5,095 nucleotides of DNA from Parachlamydiaceae bacterium (GTDB taxonomy: Bacteria; Chlamydiota; Chlamydiia; Chlamydiales; Parachlamydiaceae): positions 1 through 5,095 of the forward strand of contig JACCVN010000161.1 in assembly GCA_013698165.1 (NCBI GenBank), read 5' to 3'. Made by a program: the position numbers and the translations under genes. A model generated the notes under the pieces. It was not told the origin of the DNA, did not search any database, and saw only the letters and a list, made by a program, of their open reading frames with translations. Numbering within the stretch: the first letter of the stretch is position 1; every line of letters starts with the position of its first letter. Positions 1-5,095 of this stretch are shown here, one piece after another.

Positions 1-648
1 CTGATTGTTTTAATGATCGGTGAGCGGCCTGAAGAAGTCACTGACATGCAGCGTATGGTTAAAGGGGAAGTCATTTCGTCAACATTTGATGAACCGCCTG
101 AAAGGCACGTTCAAATTGCCGAAATGGTCATCGAAAAGGCCCGCCGCCTTGTTGAGCATGGTCAGGATGTCATCATCCTTCTTGACTCAATTACCCGTCT
201 TGCACGTGCATACAACACTGTACAACCGCATTCCGGTAAGATCCTTACCGGTGGTATCGATGCAAATGCTCTCCATAAGCCTAAACGCTTCTTTGGCGCA
301 GCAAGAAATATCGAGCAAGGAGGCTCTTTAACAATTATTGCTACAGCCTTGATCGATACCGGATCCAGAATGGACGAGGTAATTTTCGAAGAGTTCAAGG
401 GTACAGGCAATATGGAGCTGGTCCTTGACAGACGTCTGTCAGATCGTCGTACCTACCCTGCAATTGATTTGATCAAGAGTGGTACACGTAAAGAAGAGCT
501 GCTTTTGCATCCTAGTGAACTGGAAAAAATCTATCTACTGCGTCAAGCTGTGGCGGATCTAGCTCCAGGCGATGCGATGAACTTGCTGCTTAGCCGTTTG
601 AAAAAGACAAATAGCAATGCTGAATTTTTACTTTCGATGAAAGATTAG
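1..648 (+). CDS. rho: Transcription termination factor Rho, C-terminal half (5' end cut by window edge)
   Basis: Rho is a homohexameric RNA-dependent ATPase/helicase that loads on nascent untranslated RNA and releases RNA polymerase. The visible 215 residues cover the C-terminal part of the RecA-like motor domain; the reading frame is open from base 1, so the ATG at 13 is internal. Visible motifs are ERPEE at 8-12 (E. coli catalytic E211 and arginine valve R212), Walker B LLDSITR with D62, the Q-loop SGKILTGG at 78-85, the R-loop GSRMDE at 121-126 (Arg where E. coli has K326) and the arginine finger in SGTRKEE (R153, E. coli R366). The RNA-binding N-terminus and Walker A lie outside the window. 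The C-terminus ends at the usual place for a Rho of about 420 residues, though chlamydial or other N-terminal extensions cannot be judged. Residue 7 is Gly where E. coli has Asp (IGERPEE against IDERPEE). No key motor residue is missing. The identification is secure. Confidence 0.98.
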   Translation: MIVLMIGERPEEVTDMQRMVKGEVISSTFDEPPERHVQIAEMVIEKARRLVEHGQDVIILLDSITRLARAYNTVQPHSGKILTGGIDANALHKPKRFFGAARNIEQGGSLTIIATALIDTGSRMDEVIFEEFKGTGNMELVLDRRLSDRRTYPAIDLIKSGTRKEELLLHPSELEKIYLLRQAVADLAPGDAMNLLLSRLKKTNSNAEFLLSMKD

Positions 649-664
649 TGGACTGTCAAGATCT

Positions 665-668
665 GGAG
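665..668 (+). promoter_or_regulatory. Ribosome binding site of the gene at 676
   Basis: GGAG lies 7 nt before the ATG at 676, a standard Shine-Dalgarno spacing. It supports that start codon and falls in the 27-bp gap after the rho stop, as expected for translation from a shared mRNA. Confidence 0.7.
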
Positions 669-675
669 TATTTCG

Positions 676-1515
676 ATGAGAATAAAGAATGTTATATTGA
701 TATGTGCAATCGCTGCAGGCGCCGGCTACTGGATTGTGCAAAATAATCCAAATGCCTTAAGCGTGCTGGAACAATACATTGACAACGGCGAAATATTAAC
801 ATTTGAAGCGCGTTATACTCCAGAACGCATCATGGAGCAGTTTGGCAAGGAGCTCGCCCAAGGGGAGCGCACCTTCCAAAGATCCGAGTTAAAATATTAT
901 CCCTACGCAATTTTGGACGTGAAATACAGCAGCCCCGATAAAAGGACTAGGGAAGGTGTTTTACTCTGGAGTTTAGTCGACGGGGAAATGGTCATCAATT
1001 GTGACACATGGGATAAAACCCATGGATTTGAAGATGCGATAAATGCCCAGGCAAGCCGCAACGACTTTAAAATCCTGAATGCTCTTGCCAAAAACAAGGG
1101 TAAGGCCTCTATGGAACAACTTCAAAGAGATCTGCAAGTAGAAGAAGACATTCTTCAGCCGTGGCTTGACGATAGCAAAGCCAAGCATCTTGTTATTCAA
1201 AAGGGAAATGAAGTCCAATTGCACTTTCAAAACCCGCGCATCTTAGTTGTACCGCAGACATGTATTGCTCAGAGCATGGTAACAAAGCCCTATAATCACG
1301 CCCAAAAGGTCTCTCGCAATTACTCTTTTAACCAAATCGAGAAGACTGCGCATGCTGCTTTTGGACAGGATTTTAAGATCAGAAGCAAAAAAGAGCTTTT
1401 CCTGCCTGTTTACAGCATTGAAATGCTTAATCCCGACGGTTCCGTGCTGACAACTGAATGGAATGCTTTGAACGGCCAACGAATGATTCCACGCTATCTT
1501 GCAAATACGCCCTGA
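676..1515 (+). CDS. Membrane-anchored protein of unknown function with winged-helix-like middle domain
   Basis: I do not recognise this 279-residue protein as a named family. Residues 5-21 are hydrophobic after Arg2 and Lys4, which fits an uncleaved signal anchor or a signal peptide, with the bulk outside the cytoplasm if the positive-inside rule holds. Cys10 is preceded by Ile and lies too early for a lipoprotein signal. Residues 47-107 and 216-271 look like two copies of one alpha/beta unit. Both start with Tyr and a helix, have a Pro 28-29 residues later, then a strand of alternating hydrophobics, and end in W-x-x-x-[D/N]-G. Between them, residues 130-184 have a winged-helix pattern: helix ILNALAKNKG, helix MEQLQRDL, helix EEDILQPWLDD, then strand-turn-strand HLVIQKGNEVQLHF. 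GGAG 7 nt upstream supports the start. It lies 27 bp after rho on the same strand and ends just before a strong hairpin, so it is probably the last gene of a rho transcript. Composition matches its neighbours. The coding call is firm; the function is unknown. Confidence 0.9.
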   Translation: MRIKNVILICAIAAGAGYWIVQNNPNALSVLEQYIDNGEILTFEARYTPERIMEQFGKELAQGERTFQRSELKYYPYAILDVKYSSPDKRTREGVLLWSLVDGEMVINCDTWDKTHGFEDAINAQASRNDFKILNALAKNKGKASMEQLQRDLQVEEDILQPWLDDSKAKHLVIQKGNEVQLHFQNPRILVVPQTCIAQSMVTKPYNHAQKVSRNYSFNQIEKTAHAAFGQDFKIRSKKELFLPVYSIEMLNPDGSVLTTEWNALNGQRMIPRYLANTP

Positions 1516-1518
1516 CTT

Positions 1519-1547
1519 GCTATACTCGACATAGCTGAATCTGAGAA
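1519..1547 (-). promoter_or_regulatory. Mirror-image promoter-like hexamers in the left arm of the inverted repeat
   Basis: On the minus strand, TTCTCA (complement of 1542-1547), 17 bp and TATAGC (complement of 1519-1524, 4 of 6 to TATAAT) copy the arrangement in the right arm. Transcription from here would run antisense into the end of the gene at 676-1515. The likeness follows from the inverted repeat, so it is not independent evidence of function. Confidence 0.15.
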
Positions 1548-1686
1548 TTTGGACAACGCGAAAAATCTCGCGATTGAGCTCATTTAAAAGGCCCTGTATT
1601 ATATAATACAGGGCCTTTTAAATGAGCTTAATCCCGAGGCTTTGGCAGCAGCCGAAATTTCTCAGATTCAGCTATCTCGAGTATAG
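1520..1686. repeat. 167-bp imperfect inverted repeat filling the intergenic region
   Basis: Left arm 1520-1602 and right arm 1603-1686 are reverse complements over nearly their whole length. The centre, 1577-1628, is a perfect 26+26 bp palindrome with no spacer. Pairing continues outward to about 1566/1639 with G-U pairs and a C-C mismatch. A poorly matched stretch follows (about 1551-1566 against 1639-1654). The ends then match again over about 31-32 nt: 1520-1550 against 1655-1686 differ by one substitution and one single-base indel. The outer ends begin CTATACTCGA on each strand. TTG lies immediately outside both ends (1517-1519 and 1687-1689), a possible 3-bp target duplication that could also be chance. 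No open reading frame of note lies inside. This may be a MITE-like element or a very long bidirectional terminator. Confidence 0.9.
1586..1619. terminator. Bidirectional intrinsic terminator at the centre of the inverted repeat
   Basis: The stem GGCCCTGTATTAT (1590-1602) pairs with ATAATACAGGGCC (1603-1615); the loop would be the central few A/T bases. Four A residues precede it and four T residues follow (1616-1619), so a U-run follows the hairpin on either strand. The T-run is short and then becomes TTTTAAAT, so strength is uncertain, but the long perfect stem favours termination. On the + strand it would end the rho and 676-1515 transcript, about 75 nt after the stop. No gene converging from the right is visible; the PBP gene reads away from it. 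Confidence 0.8.
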
Positions 1687-1687
1687 T
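1659..1687 (+). promoter_or_regulatory. Candidate sigma-70-type promoter for the PBP gene
   Basis: TTCTCA (1659-1664, 4 of 6 to TTGACA), a 17-bp spacer and TATAGT (1682-1687, 5 of 6 to TATAAT) lie at the right end of the inverted repeat and point at the gene starting at 1705. Transcription would begin near 1694, leaving a leader of only about 10 nt and placing the GGGG at 1689-1692 upstream of the transcript start. That fits poorly with a normal ribosome binding site, so either the start site lies elsewhere or the mRNA is almost leaderless. This is pattern matching only. Confidence 0.3.
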
Positions 1688-1704
1688 TGGGGTATGTTTG
1701 ATCG

Positions 1705-4700
1705 ATGGTAAAATTTCGTCCAAAGTCCAGACACAGTCAACAGTCCCCCAGCATCTCTGTTAAAGCCAACCAAGTTCTCAATATCATTCTTGTTGCATTT
1801 GTCCTTATTCTTGTCCGTCTTTGGCATTTAACGATCGTTCAGCATGAAGCCCGGGAAGAGGAATCACGCCGTCCTCAATCCAGAACGGTCATTGAATCAG
1901 CCAAACGTGGGACTATCGTCGATCGTTTTGGCCTACCTTTAGCTGTCAATCGCATGCAATATAACGCCGCAATTCTTTATGCTCCCATCAGGCAAATTCC
2001 TTCCGTGCGTTGGGAGAAAGACTCAAGTGGCCAAAGAATCAAACGGTTCTTACGCAAAGAATATATCTCCAAGCTATCTAAACTGCTAGCAGAGACTCTT
2101 GGACTGGATGCAGAGCGGCTTGAAGACCTCATCCATTCTAAAGGAGCGCTCTATAATCAAATACCTTTCATTCTCAAAGATGAGATCTCTGAAAGGGAAT
2201 ACTATGAGCTCAAAGCTTTAGAACGAGACTGGCCGGGCATTCAAATGCAAAGATTACCTCGCCGTCATTATCCTTTTGGTCTTGTCGCTGGGGACATCAT
2301 TGGCTACATGGGCGCTATCAATCGCAAAGAGTATGAAAATATCATCGCCGAGATCAATTTTCTACAAACAGCTCTAGATACAAGCTTCCAATCTGGTGAA
2401 TCTGGAGAGCCGAAACCAATGCCTGAAGGGTTTGAACATTTCGATGATATAGATCAGCGATTGCAACTATTAAAAGATAAAGCTTACTCACTTGTAGACT
2501 ATGTGGGTAAAACAGGCATTGAAGGCAAATACGAAAGGGAGCTTCGCGGCTCAAGCGGCAAAAAAAGCTATTATTCCGATGCTCGCGGGAATTTTTTGCG
2601 AGAGCTTCCAGGATCACGCAAAGCCCATTCCGGCAACAGACTCCAATTAACGATTGCTTCAGAACTGCAAGAATTTGCTGAAAAGTTGCTCATCCAAAAT
2701 GAACAGATTCGCGAAACTCGCATGACTCTTTTAGATGCCACCCAAAAAAAGTTGCTTGCGCTAAAGAAACCATGGATAAAAGGGGGCGCCATTGTAGTGA
2801 TGGATCCCTTTACCGGTGAGGTAATCACATTAGCCTCTCATCCGCGCTATAACCCCAATGATTTCATTCTTTCCGGAAATCCGGACCTCTGCAAGCTACA
2901 AAAAGCAAATATCCTTCGCTGGTTTGAAGCTGAAGGGCATATCGCTGACATTTGGGATCAACGCTACCCCCTCACCAGAGAACACTATGACTACACCTTA
3001 AAGGATATTTCTGAAGAGAAAAAACTTTTAACGTGGCAGATTTTTTTAGAAATGATCTTGCCACCAGGACATCCGGCTTTAAAAACTTTGGGCAATGAAA
3101 TGAGCATTGCAAAGGCAATTGAAATTAATACGACTGCTAGCATGCTGTTAGAATCTGTTGGAAGCGATGACCTTCTACCGGTTCTCACAAAACTTCTTGC
3201 TCAAGATGAATCCATGCTACAACGGCTACCCGCATCTGATTTATCAATGTATAAGCATCACCTTGAGCCGGTCTTAAAAGCCATGACAACAAATGATGAT
3301 CGGGTGCTTTTCATCGATCTATGCCGCTTAGCTGTTGATGAAACGCGCTTTACACCCTCCTTGATTGCTGCTGTAGGCAGCCAATCTTTGTCAGAATATC
3401 GAGATACTTCAGCAGCGATGGTCACTATCGAAGAGTTTTGCCAGACGATGGCCAAGGAGCTTTTTAGAGATGTCTATTTTGCCAATTGGCGAAAAGAAAA
3501 TGAAAAGCCATTCCTAAAATTGAAACGCGAAGAAGAGAAAAGTCAAAAACGATACGCCAAACCCTACATCGATCTTCTGGATGCTAAGGAATCAGAACTT
3601 TTTAAAGGATTCTGGTTCCAAAATAAATGGCAGCTGATTGAAACGTTATTGTTCGGCCAGCCCACTGAAAGTATAGACCCTGCTATCACTCCTTATCTTA
3701 GCTATTTCTCACAATGGCACACTGAAATCTCACAAGGCGCCCACCATGAGCTTGACTCGCATCAAGCTTATAAAAAGCTCCAAAAAGCCCTCTCTGCCAT
3801 TGTTCCAAGTGAAAGAATTGCCTACTTGCAAACCTTGAGAGGGTACCGTCAATTGAACAGGCCGCTAATTAGCTCTTATAGCACCTTGCAAAAGGGCAAA
3901 CGCCAGCTATTAGAAAAGCATCTGGCCGCAGCTTTCTATCCACCTTATGGCTTCGGCTATGGCCGATCACAAGCTTACCGACAGGCGACCACACAGGGCT
4001 CGATCTTTAAGCTTGTCACTGCCTATGAGGCATTAATTCAAAAGTATAATGCCTTAGGTCTGGAATCTCCCTCTGTCTCCCAGCTGAACCCGCTCACAAT
4101 GGTGGAGTCCTTCTTTACGCAAGCCAAAGAAAGTTACATGGGCTATCATGCTGACGGGAAAGCGCTGCCAAGATTTTACAAGGGTGGACGCTTACCTCGC
4201 AGTACGAAAAATCACCTAGGCAAGCTGGATCTGCTCGGAGCTATAGAAGTCTCTAGCAACCCTTACTTTTCCTTGCTTGCAGGGGATATCCTCTCCTCTC
4301 CAAATGATATGGCTGCAGCGGCAAGTAAATTTTCGTATGGAAAGCGCACAGGCATTGATCTCCCTGCAGAAATCAGCGGTCAGATTCCTAAAGATTTAGA
4401 AACCAATCGCACCGGCCTGTACTCCATGGCTATCGGTCAGCACACTTTAGTGGTCACTCCTCTGCAAACAAGTGTGATGCTCTCCGCACTTGCCAACGGA
4501 GGTACGATCCTGACACCTCATATCGTCAAAGGCAAGTCGCTTTCGCTAAAAACCAAGCAGCTGCCGATGCCAACTGTTGTCCGCAGAATACTCTTGGAAG
4601 GGATGCATCGCGTGGTGGTCAAATCCCAGGGAGAAAGTCTGTTCAGCCTCTCGAGGCTATACCGCAAACATCCTGAAGCGATCAGCGACTATGTGGACTT

Positions 4701-4989
4701 AAAAGACCAACTGCTAGGTAAAACAGGCACTGCAGAATCTATTGAAAGACTGGACTTGGACAAGGAAAAAGGAATCAAAATCTACAACCACGTCTGGTTC
4801 GGAGGCATCGCCTTCGAAAAGAGCAAAGAGCTATTCGTCTCTAAAGACCCTTATGGCACTCCTGACCTAGTGGTGGTAGTTTATTTGCGCTACGGCGGCT
4901 TTGGCAAAGAAGCAGGTCCAATAGCCGCACAAATCGTCTCCAAATGGCGAGAGCTCAAAGCGGCACACAAGATCAAGAAAATACACTAA
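1705..4989 (+). CDS. pbp2: Class B penicillin-binding protein, PBP2-type peptidoglycan D,D-transpeptidase (very large form)
   Basis: This enzyme cross-links peptidoglycan stem peptides at the outer face of the inner membrane and is the target class of beta-lactams. In Chlamydiae, PBP2 is linked to the transient peptidoglycan made at the division site. Residues 1-24 are a basic cytoplasmic tail and about 25-44 one transmembrane helix. The dimerisation domain has RGTIVDRFGLPLA (68-80) and YVGKTGIEGKYERELRG (266-282). The transpeptidase domain begins at GGAIVVMDPFTGEV (360-373). Catalytic motifs are S766-IF-K769, S850-S-N852 and K1006-TGT. The SxN-to-KTG distance of about 155 residues is normal. 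About 330 mostly helical, charged residues (388-717) are inserted between NPND and NRPL, and about 30 more lie between NRPL and the nucleophile. Together they explain the length of 1094. There is no PASTA domain. The ATG at 1705 is the first start after an in-frame TGA at 1699; the only ribosome-site candidate, GGGG at 1689-1692, is 12 nt away and weak. The class assignment is sure; PBP2 rather than PBP3/FtsI rests on length and recalled chlamydial homologues. Confidence 0.95.
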   Translation: MVKFRPKSRHSQQSPSISVKANQVLNIILVAFVLILVRLWHLTIVQHEAREEESRRPQSRTVIESAKRGTIVDRFGLPLAVNRMQYNAAILYAPIRQIPSVRWEKDSSGQRIKRFLRKEYISKLSKLLAETLGLDAERLEDLIHSKGALYNQIPFILKDEISEREYYELKALERDWPGIQMQRLPRRHYPFGLVAGDIIGYMGAINRKEYENIIAEINFLQTALDTSFQSGESGEPKPMPEGFEHFDDIDQRLQLLKDKAYSLVDYVGKTGIEGKYERELRGSSGKKSYYSDARGNFLRELPGSRKAHSGNRLQLTIASELQEFAEKLLIQNEQIRETRMTLLDATQKKLLALKKPWIKGGAIVVMDPFTGEVITLASHPRYNPNDFILSGNPDLCKLQKANILRWFEAEGHIADIWDQRYPLTREHYDYTLKDISEEKKLLTWQIFLEMILPPGHPALKTLGNEMSIAKAIEINTTASMLLESVGSDDLLPVLTKLLAQDESMLQRLPASDLSMYKHHLEPVLKAMTTNDDRVLFIDLCRLAVDETRFTPSLIAAVGSQSLSEYRDTSAAMVTIEEFCQTMAKELFRDVYFANWRKENEKPFLKLKREEEKSQKRYAKPYIDLLDAKESELFKGFWFQNKWQLIETLLFGQPTESIDPAITPYLSYFSQWHTEISQGAHHELDSHQAYKKLQKALSAIVPSERIAYLQTLRGYRQLNRPLISSYSTLQKGKRQLLEKHLAAAFYPPYGFGYGRSQAYRQATTQGSIFKLVTAYEALIQKYNALGLESPSVSQLNPLTMVESFFTQAKESYMGYHADGKALPRFYKGGRLPRSTKNHLGKLDLLGAIEVSSNPYFSLLAGDILSSPNDMAAAASKFSYGKRTGIDLPAEISGQIPKDLETNRTGLYSMAIGQHTLVVTPLQTSVMLSALANGGTILTPHIVKGKSLSLKTKQLPMPTVVRRILLEGMHRVVVKSQGESLFSLSRLYRKHPEAISDYVDLKDQLLGKTGTAESIERLDLDKEKGIKIYNHVWFGGIAFEKSKELFVSKDPYGTPDLVVVVYLRYGGFGKEAGPIAAQIVSKWRELKAAHKIKKIH

Positions 4990-5045
4990 ACATCCCCAAC
5001 GCAAACATATCCACAACGTTTCAACGTGCAAGAACAAGGAACAGC

Positions 5046-5087
5046 AGACAGGATAGACAGGATCGCAAGCGGCAGGATAGGCAGGAT
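5046..5087. repeat. Four copies of a 9-bp direct repeat in two tandem pairs
   Basis: AGACAGGAT occurs twice in tandem (5046-5054, 5055-5063). After 6 bp (CGCAAG) come CGGCAGGAT (5070-5078) and AGGCAGGAT (5079-5087). The consensus is NGRCAGGAT, and the pairs are 24 bp apart. The window ends 8 bp later, so the array may be longer. It lies in the non-coding 106 bp after the PBP gene, where I see no clear intrinsic terminator and no further gene. Confidence 0.75.
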
Positions 5088-5095
5088 ATTTAGCT

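Noticed and set aside
20..331. 103-codon open frame inside rho, + strand, shifted frame
   Set aside because: It overlaps the strongly conserved Rho frame and its protein resembles nothing; it is a shadow frame.
162..410. Minus-strand open frame inside rho
   Set aside because: It is fully antisense to conserved Rho sequence, with no ribosome site noted and no recognisable protein.
676..705. Lipoprotein signal in the 279-residue protein
   Set aside because: Cys10 is preceded by Ile rather than Gly, Ala or Ser, and the stretch before it is too short for a lipobox.
903..1479. Three minus-strand open frames antisense to the gene at 676-1515
   Set aside because: They overlap each other and a well-supported + strand gene, have no recognisable content and are explained as shadows.
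1694..1711. Alternative upstream start ATG at 1694 for the PBP gene
   Set aside because: It is in another frame and meets a stop (TAA) after five codons.
2500..2511. KTG motif at PBP residues 269-271 as a catalytic box
   Set aside because: It belongs to the conserved YVGKTGIE sequence of the dimerisation domain. The catalytic KTG is at 1006-1008, after SxxK and SxN.
2354..3455. Four minus-strand open frames within the PBP gene
   Set aside because: All lie antisense to a continuous 1094-codon gene whose family motifs are intact; none resembles a known protein.
4990..5045. Terminator after the PBP gene
   Set aside because: The only pairing seen is a 5-bp ACGTT/AACGT stem with a 2-nt gap and no T-run, too weak to call.

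Overview
The window probably comes from an environmental member of the Chlamydiae (Parachlamydiales-like). The main reason is the third gene. It encodes a class B penicillin-binding protein of 1094 residues, where most bacteria have about 600-700, with a very large insertion just before the catalytic serine. From memory, an unusually long PBP2 of about 1080-1100 residues is typical of Chlamydiae. GC content looks to be in the mid-40s percent (two lines counted by eye). That is higher than I recall for most amoeba-associated chlamydiae and closer to Waddlia-like genomes. The lineage call is an inference; the protein families themselves are clear.

Layout, all genes on the + strand. Positions 1-648 hold the 3' half of rho, the transcription termination factor, cut by the left edge. 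After a 27-bp gap comes a 279-residue protein of unknown function (676-1515) with an N-terminal membrane segment. It has a winged-helix-like middle part flanked by two similar alpha/beta segments. The close spacing suggests it is co-transcribed with rho.

The 189-bp gap at 1516-1704 is almost entirely one imperfect inverted repeat (1520-1686, arms of 83 and 84 nt). Its perfect 52-bp centre contains a terminator-like hairpin that reads in both directions. Its outer ends resemble terminal inverted repeats, and each carries an outward-facing promoter-like hexamer pair. It may be a long bidirectional terminator or a MITE-like non-autonomous element that now serves as terminator and promoter.

Positions 1705-4989 encode the PBP2-type transpeptidase, complete with membrane anchor, dimerisation domain and SxxK, SxN and KTG catalytic motifs. 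The last 106 bp (4990-5095) are non-coding and end in four copies of a 9-bp repeat, which may continue past the right edge.

The three genes do not form an obvious pathway. Rho and its neighbour look like one transcription unit. The terminator separates them from the cell-wall gene, which probably has its own promoter. Nothing here amounts to a new multi-gene system. The most unusual items are the intergenic inverted repeat, the duplicated architecture of the unknown protein and the insertions in the PBP.
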